Source of the DNA: Rheum nobile
Taxonomy: Eukaryota; Streptophyta; Magnoliopsida; Caryophyllales; Polygonaceae
Direction: 5' to 3'
Length of the DNA stretch: 64,000 nt
NCBI GenBank assembly: GCA_027886185.1
Contig: WOAB01000040.1
Coordinates: forward strand, 6,882,001-6,946,000
The notes below the pieces were generated by a model. It was not told where the DNA came from, did no database searches, and was given only the letters and a program-made list of their open reading frames with translations. Shown here one piece after another: positions 48,022 to 59,245 of the stretch. Numbering within the stretch: the first letter of the stretch is position 1; the number at the start of each line of letters is the position of its first letter. The translations under genes were made by a program, and so were the position numbers.

Positions 48022-49431
48022 TCAACTTGGGTTGCTCATAGCAACTGAACACCTGGGATCTGGATCTGGGGGGTGCCTCTTTGTATGTTCTATGTTGAGC
48101 GTGATCCCCAATCTCCTGCACTTCTTTATGGGTGTATTGTTGTGCATACCCATGACCGCACTTGCCATCTTCAGAAATGGCCTACCCAACATCTCGGGGC
48201 CTTCATGCTTATCTTGCCCCGTATCCAGTATGTAAAGATTTGCCACCTGCATCAAGTTCTCCTTCTTATGCTTCCCCTTCGGTTTCTTCTTGATCAGGCC
48301 CAGCACCTTTAACATTTCCTTGCAGCGAGGGGTGCTGGCAGCCAGTGTGACCAAGGGAATAGTTTTTATGCAGTCACTGAAGGCCTCATAGATATTCTCG
48401 TTGTTCTTTAGCCTTTGAGTAACTCGGGAAGCCTCAAGGAAGGGTGCGATGGGTTGCAGCGCGACGAGCGGGAAGGAGTTGAGACGCACAAACTCATCAT
48501 AGGCAGCCTCCAGAGGGTCGGGGACTGCCAGAGCATTTTCGAGAGAAATGGTTGTCTCTGGAGTATTTTCGCAATCACGACACTCCTCCTCATCGTCGCT
48601 CCACTCCTCCTCAAATCTCAAAAAATATTCCTCCTCAGTCAGCACCTTGCGATCCAAAATATCATCTGGAAGTCCTAACTCCTCATCAGTATCAACGCAG
48701 ACCACATCAGCAGAATATGAATTTTGGACGTCGGGTTGCGCTGATCTCACCGCGGGTCGCGGCGAAATCTCACTAGAAGGCACTCCGTCCACCGCGGGGC
48801 GGTGGTCATCGCCGCGGGGCGGTGGCTGTGAGGGAGGATTACTGAGGCTCACCGCCGGGTCGCGGTCAGTGTCGCCGCGGGGTGGTGAAATAACTGGGAC
48901 TTCACGCCGGGTCGCAGTGAGAGGTGACGCGGGGCGGTGGGCGATGTTCTCCATCTCATATTTGTCCTCCTCTTCAGCACTAGGAGGAACGTCCAGTTGC
49001 TTTTCGCTCCGGAGGATTACAGCACTAACGTTTTTCGTCGGGTTTACTACCGTTTGAGATGGTAGATTTCCCGACATCCTTGCATAGATCCGTGTAATCG
49101 CCTCCGCCAACTGTCTCATCTGCCTTTCTAAATCCTTCATGCTTGACTCCCTAGTTTGAGCACCAGTGGCGAAGTGTTGAGTCAAGGTCCTGAGCATCTC
49201 TTCAGTTGAGGGATTTGGATTGGATACTGATGGGCTATGCTCATAGGCAGGATTGTACTGTTGCGGAGCACCCTACTGATAGAATGACTGTGGCTCTGGG
49301 TAGAACTCCTGGTGGTCATAACCATATGGATGGTATTGATGGTACCCATAACTCAAATTGGGGTGATCTCTCCACCCTATAGTGTATGCGTAGGAGTATG
49401 GGTCATATCGCGGCTCTCCCCAGAAATCCAT
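48022..49431 (-). pseudogene. Athila-like gag-protease remnant
   Basis: Reads from MDFWGEPRYDPYSYAY through one stop near 49273 into a 391-codon open stretch. Landmarks are TTRIYARMSGNLPSQT-like gag tail, AVILRSEKQLD (usually LRSGKQL in this group) and LGRPFLKMASAVM, the C-terminal part of a retroviral-type aspartic protease. The active-site region and everything downstream are missing. The DNA of 48740-48950 carries repeated CCGCGGGGCGGTGG-like units, giving RPAV and PPRGD repeats in the protein. Confidence 0.72.
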
Positions 49432-49829
49432 ATCTGTAACAAGAATCAAAAAGGAAAAACAAAAGTCAGTAGCACGGGTGTGGACCGTAAGATAGGTCCA
49501 CACCAAGGTAACACGCACACAAACAAACACATGGAAAAATCAAAACTTGCCTCCCCGGCAACGGCGCCAATTTGATGAGGCGTTGTCGTGACACCTAAAC
49601 AAAATAATCCTAACAAACCTAAACAAGTAGTCTGGGCAAGTAAGGGTCGAATCCACAGGGAGGAAGTGATCTTTCTAAGTGTTTATAAGCATGCAAAGTA
49701 ACAAGAAAAGGGGTTTTGATTATCAAACAAACTAACAAAGATGCAAGCTTTAGAAGGAAAATAAATATGACGGGTGGAAATATTCCACTAGACAAATATC
49801 CACACTGCAAAGGAAACATATAATTATAT

Positions 49830-52263
49830 TGTGATACCCCGTATTTTTGTAAGCTATTTCTGGAGTTCCGGGATTTTTCCCGAGTACCCGTTATGTACGT
49901 CGGATTTAATTCATAAAGTTGGAGACATTCTGTAATGTGCTCTGTATCTGTAATATTTTTCTCAGTGAAATAAAATACAGACGACGTGCTTTGGATTTTA
50001 ATACTCATTCGCGTATGATAATTTTATCCCGGGTTAATATCATTTTCGTCTAAGAGCTGAGGAGGCGGCAAAGCCACAAGGGCGGCGACCGCCGCATTTA
50101 TGGTGGCGCCCGCCGTCGCTAGGCTCGAGGAGCAGGCTGAGTCTTCTCCTAGTTGGGGACGCCAGGCCTATGGCGGCGCCCGCCGCATTTATGGCGGCGC
50201 CCGCCGTCGTCGTTGTCCGGAGGTCCTTGCCCGAAGGTCGTCGGCGTGGCTCTGGCAGCGCCGGAGTAGCTCTTCGTAGATCATCATGGTGTTTCCTGGC
50301 ATTTGGCTATAAAAGGAGGTGTCTGGGAGGGGTTTTTGAGCTCAATCCACAGCCCAAGCTCTCCCAAATTCTTGCCTCACCGGAGTTGTGCCTCGCCGGA
50401 TTTCCGAAGCTTTCGTCGGAGGTCGTTTGGTGGTGTTTCCAGAGTGTCTTTATGAAGCTTTTGGTAGCCTTGGAGGTTAGAAACCAAAGCAAGTCGAAGG
50501 AGGCCGAGTCGCTCGTGTTTTGGGTGAGTTTTCTCGCCGCTTCTATCGTTTGAGTTCTTCACGGCGACCGCCGCGTTCTTCACGGCGCCCGCCGTGATGA
50601 ACTACGGCGACCGCCGCCAAGAACGGCGACCGCCGCCAGTGTCCAGAATGCCTTTTTGGGCTTTTGGCTTTGGTAGTCGTCGTTGTGGCGTCGTTCCTTT
50701 CGTTTTCTTTCGTCGTTTTTAGATTCGTACTGTGGTTATGTCGGATCTAACTTAGGGTTCCTTTTATGGGTCGATTCGAAGGTCGTTGTGCTGTCGGAGC
50801 TATACCCGTGTCGAGCCTGGAATCCCGTCGTTGTCGTTAGGCTTGTTTCTATTCTGCGGATTAAGGCAAGTGGCGGTTCGCTCTTGTTCATCGTTTCCAT
50901 ATTTACATTGATTATCAGTTATTTCAATTGATTAATTAATTTGGAACGATTATTACTGTGTTCTTCTGGAAGTGATTTATAAACTGTTTTGAAAATCATA
51001 TAATAGGTTGTATATCTGTTAGAACAACGCTATTATCTGTGATCGCCTTTCGGGCCTTTATGTGGATTTATTCTGTAACTGTGATTGTGTTGTATCTGTG
51101 TGGTTAGCACTGTTAGTTAGGAATGTACTCGGACTTCGTCCGATCGTTTCTTTATAATCTGGTATCGGGGTGGCTCGTCTCCACCTGGTACTATTCTAAG
51201 ATCATGATCGGTCTCTTTCACAAGTGTGTAGAGGCAGAACACTTAACTGGTGTCACAAACCTTCCGGTGTGCGTCACTCTCGACGAAACGTATACTAAGA
51301 TGTGTCGTCCCAATGGTGGGGTACACATGTAAAAGTCTAATAACGTGATGTGTGTTTGAAATATAAATCAGATAAGTGTTACTCGACGCACATAATAAAT
51401 AAACATTCGGCGAGTAGTGCAGCTAAGTTATAGTGCAGGTAGGAAAACTCGTCTCGACTTTGATCATAGTACGTTCTCTTTCCAATCTGGATCCGCTGTA
51501 TGCGGTGAGATTGGTCGTGAACCGAAGCATCTCAGTCAGCTTTTAAATCATTGTTGTATGATTCTTTAAACGTTCCAGATTTGTCATATTTCCTTAAAGA
51601 CTCACTTCCGTTGGAGTCTTCCTTTGAGTTGATTTCTGTAATGATTCAGTCTTCCAGAATCTTCTCTTGTGCATACCTCTTGTTATTATTCCGTAGAAGT
51701 ATGAAGGTTGATTATCGTTATCGGTTATCATTCGAGAAACGATAAGGCTAACCTAATACAACTACATCGAACCTTCTGCTTTGTACCCTTGCTAGTCTAT
51801 TCAAGTAGACTAATCCACGAACTTTGTTCTCTGCATGTGGGCTGGTGTCATCCGTTCGATTCGGCACATCAGATAGAAAGTAGCTCAGAAGAATAGAAGG
51901 ACTATGGAGTCGACGGTGGTTTTCGAATGTTTAAGTTATTTCATTAATCAGGTTGAGATCTTTTGGACAATGACTTTGGTTGTAATGTGTTTTTGTAAGA
52001 CTTCCGCTGTACCCTACTTTATAAGACTTTCGCTGTATTTGGTTTAAACTCTGTGTTAGCCTATTCGGGATTGGGTTGTAATCCCGTAACTCATGTTTCC
52101 TTGACAATGTTATGTTTTGGAATTGAATGCTTTGATCATTATGTATCATTTGTATTTCATAAATTGTATTTAAATGGTAAAACCTTGGGTGATCTCGGTA
52201 AGGAACACTGGGGTCACTGGCGGTAATACCTTTCCAAAAAGGTTAAGTTTTGGGGGTGTTACA
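49830..52263 (+). mobile_element. Solo LTR, Ty3/gypsy-type, perfect TSD
   Basis: Starts TGTGATACCCCG and ends GGGGGTGTTACA, with identical 5 bp flanks TATAT at 49825-49829 and 52264-52268. 2434 bp. It shares the layout and short blocks (GGCAAGTGGCGGTTCGCTC at 50865) with the other Ty3/gypsy LTRs here, but it is a different family. GC-rich palindromic units such as GGCGGCGCCCGCCG cluster at 50055-50260 and 50560-50645. No internal region remains, which fits recombination between two LTRs. Confidence 0.92.
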
Positions 52264-52268
52264 TATAT

Positions 52269-52715
52269 ACTATGATTATATCTTATGGTTATATTCTATT
52301 TAGTTATATATTATGGTTATATTCTATATTTATATACTATGGTTATATCCAATTTGGTTATATCATATCGTTATATACTATGTTTATATCATATATTATA
52401 TTCTTTTTACTATGGTTGTATCATATAGTTATATACTATGATTATATCTATAGTTATATACTAAGTAATAAATTAACTATAGTATATAAGTAATAAGTTC
52501 ATATTACTTAACTATAATACATAACTATAGTATATAAGGAATAAGTTCATAATACTTAACCATAATGTGTAACTATAGTATATAAGTATTAAGTTCGTAA
52601 CTAAATTATATGTATTATAGTTATAAGTTCATAATACTTAACTATAATGCATAACTATACTATATGCATTATAGTTAAATATTACAAAATATATTACTTA
52701 ATTTACTTATATACT
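52269..52715. repeat. AT motif array E (TATGGTTATATT) with inverse half
   Basis: Forward units of TATGGTTATATTCTAT run at 52270-52460, then inverse units ATAACTATAGTATATAAG run at 52475-52690. It has the same two-halves layout as elements A, C and F. The solo LTR inserted at its left edge. Terminal repeats are not resolved. Confidence 0.6.
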
Positions 52716-53795
52716 ATAGTTTCTAAAGTTTTTATTCTCGTTTTTTGGCTTTTTGGAGGGGAAAACGATATCCGTTTTGGATGAATTTTATATGTATGGA
52801 TTCGTATTAAAATTTTCTACAAAATTATAGTAGAAAATTGTAAAAAATATCAATTTTTTCACTACAATGCGCTATATGTCACGCACCAAATTGTAAAAAA
52901 ATGGGTAGGAAGTAGACTTGTAAAAAAACGACCCAACCCGAAAACCCAACCCGACCCGAAAGGACCCAAACCCGTCCTGAACGTCACTGGGTCAAGAAGG
53001 ACCCGAACCCGAAAAACCCTAAACCCGACCCGAACGCAAATCCGAGCTCGCGGGTTCCCTTTATTTTGTATATTTTATTTCATTTATATTAAATATTTTA
53101 ATATAATTTATTAAATAATAATATAATATTAATTATATTATTATAATTATTTTATTAAAGTTAAAAATCATAATAATAATAAAAAAATTGGCATGTTCGA
53201 CCCACCGGGTCAACCCGAACCCGACCGACCCAAAAGTTTTATCAACCCGATCGACCCGAACCCGATTTGACCCGAACCCGACATGACCCGAACCCGACCC
53301 GCCCGATCCAGTTGACAAGTCTAGTAGGAAGGCTTCGTTTTTTGGATTTTTGGAGGGGCAAACGATGTCCGTTTTGGACGAATTTTATATGTACGGACTC
53401 GTATTGAAATTCTATACATGATTATGGAAAAATAACTAAATTTTATGTATTATAGTTAAGTATTACAAAATATATTACTTAAATACTATAGTTTCTAAAG
53501 TTTTATTCCCGTTTTTTGGCTTTTTGGAGGGGAAAATGATATTCGTTTTGGATGAATTTTATATGTACTGACTCGTATTAAAATTTTATACAAAATTATA
53601 TTAGAAAAATGCATAAAACACCAAAAAATTTCACTACAATGCACTATATGTCGGGCATCAAATTGTAAAAAAATGGGTAGGAAGACTTCGTTTTTTGGGT
53701 TTTTGGAGGGGCAAACGATGTCCGTTTTGGACGAATTTTATATATACGGACTCGTATTGAAATTCTCTACATGATTATGGAAAAAAAGTGCAATA
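52716..53795. repeat. Tandem duplication of a unit of about 300 bp
   Basis: The unit contains TAGTTTCTAAAGTTTTTATT, then TGGAGGGGAAAACGAT, AATTGTAAAAAAATGGGTAG, and a second variant with GGGGCAAACGATGTCC. Copy 1 is 52716-53430 when the MITE is ignored and copy 2 is 53480-53795. Each unit itself has two related halves. No coding region. Confidence 0.8.
52913..53323. mobile_element. hAT-type MITE with GACCCGAACCC array
   Basis: The ends TAGACTTGT and ACAAGTCTA are bounded by perfect 8 bp duplications GTAGGAAG at 52905-52912 and 53324-53331. Both GC-rich ends carry ten or so ACCCGA or GGGTC units around an A/T centre. It split one copy of the 300 bp tandem unit, and the other copy shows the empty site. 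Confidence 0.95.
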
Positions 53796-53811
53796 TTTTT
53801 TTTTTTAGTAT

Positions 53812-54095
53812 GGTGCGCTTACAATAAGCGCACCAGATAAACTTGTAAAAAAAATATTTTAGATCTATGCGCTTAAAGTAAGCGCATATATACAGTAGCT
53901 ATTGCTTGTCGATATTTTTTTAATCCCCCTTTTGTCCCTATGTGCTTAATATAAGCGCACATGACATGTACGCTTATATTAAACGCCCGATTTCGTGTGC
54001 ATTTAGCGTACAAAATGTGTGTATATAGATGGATCCTTTATTTAAATGTAAAAATAAATAAATATAACCCGTGCAAGACACGGGTACTACTCTAA
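53812..54095 (+). mobile_element. Helitron 3' end with GCGCTTA palindromes
   Basis: The hairpin ACCCGTG (54067-54073) and CACGGGT (54079-54085) is followed after ten bases by CTAA|T, a Helitron 3' terminus ending at 54095. Upstream at 53817-53985 are four GCGCTTA...TAAGCGC palindromes. The 5' end is not identified, so the element's extent is unknown. Confidence 0.65.
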
Positions 54096-54195
54096 TAACA
54101 CTAATTTCTTAACCTTTTTTTTAATTTTGTTGGCAATCTTTCTGAAAAATCACAAGAATTTCACGAAAGTTTTGTTCCTTTTCAACACTCACGAG

Positions 54196-54503
54196 TAGGG
54201 GTGAGCACGGGCCAGAATCCGATCCGAACCGAACCCGAAAAGCCCAAAAACATGGGACCGAAGACCGAACCCGAACACTTCGGTTCGGTTCGGATTCGGG
54301 TCGGGTTCGAGCTAAACAACACTCAAAGAGGGAAAATGGGTAAAAATGCACTAAAACCTGAAACCCGAACCGACCCGAAACCCGAAATGGTAAAAAGTGC
54401 GGCCCGAAACCCGAACCGAAAGAGTATGGGTTCGGGTTTGGTTCGGGTTTTTCGGGCCGGGTTCGGTTCGGGCTTCGGTTTCGTCGGCCTGTGCTCACCC
54501 CTA
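54196..54503. mobile_element. hAT-type MITE with CCCGAA/TTCGGG array
   Basis: The ends TAGGGGTGAGCAC and GTGCTCACCCCTA are bounded by perfect 8 bp duplications CTCACGAG at 54188-54195 and 54504-54511. It is filled with GAACCCGAA and GGTTCGGG. It lies about 200 bp upstream of the PUMY start codon, within its likely promoter. Confidence 0.95.
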
Positions 54504-54701
54504 CTCACGAGGGGAGCACGTGATCATGAGAGTATGAGATTTTAGAAGAAAGAGGGCGACGGCTGCCGGCGTGGTTTTCAGAGACGTCACTCAGCAAAGG
54601 CAGCGGGTGCAGAGAATTCGTTCAACGGCGATCTTACGGAATTCAATCTGAAGGGAGTGTAGAAGAAAATAGTCCACCTTTTGCTTCTGAGATCAACTCA
54701 A

Positions 54702-57700
54702 ATGGCTTCCAATGCTTTGACCAGACTTGCTAGCATTCAGAGACACCTTGGTTTATCAATGTCCCCTACTAAGGTCTCGTCTCTGCTGCTACCGTTTTGA
54801 ATTTCATCATACAAAATCTGATTTTGCTTTGGTTTTTCACTACAATAGTTCTAATAACTTTATTTTCTCTGGCTTACAGGGTGTCGATTCCAGCTCGGAG
54901 ATGCCGATTAAAGTGAGCCAAGAGGTTTCTGAGGCTCTTTCGCGCGGAGACGCTGTTGTTGCTCTCGAATCTACGATAATTTGTCATGGTATGAGATCTT
55001 AGGGTTTATGCTATTTTGTGAATTACTGGTTATTGTTGACATATCTACTAGTACAAAACGTCTCTTGAAAAAGTTGAGTAACTTGTATTGTATCAAAAAG
55101 TGTTATATTTTAACTGTGTAACTATTTTCATTGCTTGTTAACTGTGTAACTATTTCGGTGCTTAGGTTTATGGTCAATCCATTGCTTGAGTGAGGCTGAT
55201 TCTATAGTAGTATTAGAAATTGAACAACTTTTCTTAAATGTTTATTGAGTTAGCTGTGGGAATCCTGTTGTGTGCTTGTGTTAGGGATGCCCTATCCCCA
55301 GAATTTGGAAACTGCCAAGCAAGTTGAAGCAGTTGTAAGGAATAATGGTGCTGTTCCCGCAACAATTGCAATTTTGGATGGTACACCGTGCATAGGTATT
55401 GATATATTTTCACCGTTCCTTAAAATTACTTCTGTGAATACTCAATATATGTTAAATTTACAAAATAGACCTTTCTTAATAACCAAAAACAATAGATGAG
55501 GTTTCGATTCTCTTGGAACTCCTTTCCCATCCAACAAGTAGTGGAAGCAAGTTGTTTTTGGTGATGTTGCCATGCTATGTCAGAGGCAAAATTGCCTTGT
55601 CTGTAGCTAAGTCATAAGAACTTACACTAGAAGCATTGATGTGTAATCATAAGTTTGCCTTGTTGGTAGCTAAATGATAAGAACTTGTTTTCATGAATAG
55701 GTCTGAGCAATGAAGAGCTGGAGAAGCTTGCTAAATTAGGGACTCAAGTTCTAAAGACTGCTCGTCGGGACATTGCATATGTTGTAAGTGGAAATTGACT
55801 TAAAATCACTAAACCGGATTTTCCTCTATGATTTACAGTTGATAGTCAGTGCCTCTATGAAGATAAAGGTTGACAGTCAACCATGCTGCATAACAGATTT
55901 TCTTAATTTGGAGTAAATCGTAGAGAATGAGAAGTAGAAGCATTATCGATTGATCGAGTTAACCAAATAATCTGACTTCTCATGACAGCATTCCATGTTA
56001 GGAATTTTAAATTAGGGTTCTTAGAGCTATTGACGTGGGGAGTTTAGAAAGTAATAGGAATTGTGGTAACGTGTGGATATAATCTTGATGAGATAGTAGT
56101 GTGAATTTTGTTCATGTTCTTTATTTAAAAGCTAAGGCTAAGTGTTGACTTGTGGAACCTAAAGTGCCGAGAGCGATAACTATAATGAAAAAGAAATCTT
56201 GTAAGTATTAGCATATGTATTTGTTGGGGGTGGGGGGATCCTTATGACAGAAACTATAAGTCCTTTTGTAAAAGTAACATGAATAGTACAGAAAAGGCAT
56301 TTTCAGATAAAAAATGGAATTTTGCAAGTGCAACTGTTCTTATCCTCTTCATTCTTCCCTTTTCTTATTGTCTATCTTGACTATATTATGCTCTTCTGTG
56401 TGGTATGTTACTACTATATGTGAGGAAAGTTAGGTATTCACGGTCTCTTGTTTTGAGTTAACGAGTTGTTTTATTTTAGTTAATATCAGTATAATTATCG
56501 TACCTATGTTCTTTGAAGGTTGCTATGAAAAGAAATGGCGCCACAACTGTCTCTTCAACCATGTATTTTGCTTCTATGGTTAGTATATTTTCTTTGCCAA
56601 ATTTATTTTTGTGCTTGAAGAAAAAGGGAAAAAAATATAGCTGGTGTTTGTTGTGCTGTGTCAGAACATTTCCCTCACAGTTTGAGAGTGGATGGCAGGT
56701 TGGAATTCCAGTTTTTGCTACCGGCGGTATTGGGGGAGTACACAAACATGGGGAGCAAAGTAAGATTATCCTGATAAGTTAATTTCAGTTGTTGAGTATC
56801 ATTTTCCTCACATCCAAGATGTACCTTGTATATAACAAATAATTAATTTCAGTTACTCATGCCCTTTTTATATTATTTTTGAAACCGTTATGCGTGCCTC
56901 CTATTCTTGATGTAATTGTCTCAACCGCACATAATCATAATTTTTTTTTTATATTTCTTCTACCTGTTGCAGCAATGGATGTATCGTCTGATCTCACAGA
57001 GCTAGGAAAAACACCAGTGGCTGTGGTATCTGCGGGTGTTAAATCTATTCTAGATATTAGCAGAACACTGGAATATTTGGTATAGGCATTAGTTGTTTAC
57101 ACGGTTAGAATAGCTTCTGTATAGATTCTATGGTTATCTAACCTGCTATACACTCTTGAATGCAGGAGACCGAGGGGGTTTGTGTTGCTGCTTATGGTAC
57201 AAATGAGTTTCCAGCCTTCTTTACAGAAAAGAGTGGCTTCTGTGTATGTTTAATTATATTTAACGAGCTTCATTTTCTCATCTTGTATGGTTTTCATTAG
57301 TCAATCTGAAGATACTAAATTATCCCTTGACTATAAACCTTTCCATCTGAATATTTGTAAACCTGGCATGGGCTGTTATCTGGTTGGTATAGCTGGTTAT
57401 TGATGAATATAATACTAAATTTTGTTTTGGAAAATGTTAAAAGTTATAGACAAACAATAAGGGATTAAGGGGGGCAATTGTTTAGCTGCCTTAAATTTGG
57501 AAGTACAAGTAATGGAGATGTGAGGTATTGTGTAGACAATGTCACATCTGCCTCCATAATGGAGGAAGAGTTGACCCAGATCAGTTCCTAGTTATAGCTT
57601 CCCCCTAATGGTTCTCAATGCTTGCCAGGCTCCTTGCTGTGTAGATTCTGCAGAGGACTGTGCTCGATTAATAGGTGAATGAAGGATAATTACCTTCCCT

Positions 57701-58339
57701 AGTTCAATATCTGAGTGTTTTTATTTGTATTTATTACCCCACATTTACCTGGGTTCACATATATGCTAACTGCAGATGCCAACATGAAACTCAAGCTAGG
57801 AAACGGCATTCTAATTGCAGTTCCTATTCCAAAACAGCATTCTGCTTCTGGAAGCGTGGTAGAAGCTGCAATACAAAGAGCTCTTAAGGAAGCAAGGTAA
57901 TATGCTTCTCAAGAAGCTTTGGCTGTGATGGATTACATAGTAATTGGTCAATATTATATTGCCCAGTCCTGATTCCTGGAAAATTTCACAATTACACCAT
58001 CAGGGAGAAGAATATAAGTGGAAGTGCAGAAACTCCTTTTGTATTGAAAAGAGTGAACGAACTGACTGGAGGAGCCTCACTAGCTTCCAGTATCCTTTCT
58101 TCTAACATGAAGCATTTAGTTCTATGTTCTATCTAAATAATAGCATGTTAAAGAATGTTGAGCGACTAAATAATGTAGGCAATATTGACTTGCAAATTTA
58201 TTAATTGGTCTGTATTTGACCGACCTTGTTTTAATGCAATTCCTTTAACCTACAACTAGACATTGCTCTTGTAAAGAATAATGCTGCTGTTGCTTCCAAG
58301 ATTGCCGTCTGTCTCTCCCAAATGCGGCATGGTCAATGA
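54702..58339 (+). CDS. PUMY: Pseudouridine-5'-phosphate glycosidase, peroxisomal
   Basis: Hydrolyses pseudouridine 5'-phosphate to uracil and ribose 5-phosphate in RNA-nucleoside catabolism (IndA/PsuG family, metal-dependent). Twelve exons keep frame: 54702-54773, 54880-54988, 55285-55395, 55701-55783, 56519-56578, 56699-56759, 56973-57079, 57166-57243, 57629-57674, 57776-57896, 58004-58089 and 58260-58339, giving 337 residues. Motifs are VALESTIICHGMPYPQN, NGATTVSSTMYFASM, TGGIGGVHKH, VSAGVKSILDISRTLEYL, EFPAFFTEKSG, IDANMKL, VPIPKQHSASG and RVNELTGG. Residues 8-16, RLASIQRHL, fit the PTS2 peroxisome signal (R-L-x5-H-L), and exon 1 consists of just this presequence. The start is the first ATG that reads into exon 2. 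No defect is seen. A hAT MITE lies about 200 bp upstream. Confidence 0.97.
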
Positions 58340-59165
58340 AGGTAAAACCTTAAAGGATTTGAACTTCTTGACTGTAGTAGTTGCAATATGAACTCAATGC
58401 TGTGAACTTAAATAATTAGTAACTGTTCCCCTTTTCTGCAGACCTATATTAAAGTCTTTCCGCTGCAGATGTGGTTAGCCATGACCTGCCTTTTCTCTAC
58501 ATAATTCCGGCGGGCCTCAAACCCTTCTTTAATTATCACAAGGTCGTATAAGGGTTACAGAAGAAATTACTATTGTGTTTATCTTATTGTAGGTGAATCA
58601 CATTTCTTCTTACGCTGAACAGTTTTTATTGACAAAGCACTGTGACCATGTATCAAATGGATATGTAATTCTATAATGAAATGCAGTTGGAGTAGTCCAA
58701 AGCTGGGTATATGAGAATTCATGGTAATTTTTGCTCTAGCTCTGTTCAAACTTCAAGGACCATTTGTTGTTTTGAGAAACACTTTTATGTAACATTGTTT
58801 GATTGAAATCATAATTATCCAGATCTCATGAAGGGGCTATTAGAGGCATTGTGCAAATATGCAGCAATGTTTCGATTGTTGTAGAGTATACTTTATCAAG
58901 AAACTAAAGGTGAAGAAGAAACTTCTAGACCGGGAAATAGAAACTATAATTTCTTGATGAGTCATCAATAGAAAGAAAAGGCAATGGAAGCTAGCGAGAT
59001 AGATTAATCAATGCTTCATAGATAGTATGACTTAGAATGTCTGAAATGAACCAACATTTGTTGGATCTTGTTCCATAATATGCCCTATACTATATATGAG
59101 CAGGGCTAGGATGTAGTTAGGGATGGGGCAGACATCGATCAGATTGGCTGCCTATGGAAATGAAC

Positions 59166-59201
<36 letters not shown>

Positions 59202-59245
59202 ATATTATACAGATAGATCATCCTGAAGAGGCCTTTCGGAGTCTT
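58340..59245. other. Convergent intergenic region and PUMY 3' flank
   Basis: Contains the PUMY 3' UTR and, from about 59200, the 3' flank of the minus-strand GASA gene. An (AT)n microsatellite of about 32 bp lies at 59168-59199. No other gene is seen. Confidence 0.7.

Larger units (their letters stand above)
45111..49818 (-). mobile_element. Athila-like LTR retrotransposon lacking polymerase, 5' LTR truncated
   Basis: The 3' LTR at 45111-46742 runs from TGATAGGTGTCATTTC to CGACAACGCCTCATCA on the minus strand. It is preceded by the polypurine tract AAGCATGGGGGAAGT. The 5' LTR survives only as 49573-49818. The primer-binding site TGGCGCCGTTGCCGGGGAGG (49569-49550) fits tRNA-Asp, as in Athila-type elements. 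The interior has a gag/protease-like frame and non-coding spacers but no reverse transcriptase or integrase. Confidence 0.88.

Noticed and set aside
48548..49057. 169-codon plus-strand open frame
   Set aside because: Antisense of the Athila-like gag region. It is serine-rich and open because of GC-rich repeats on the coding strand.
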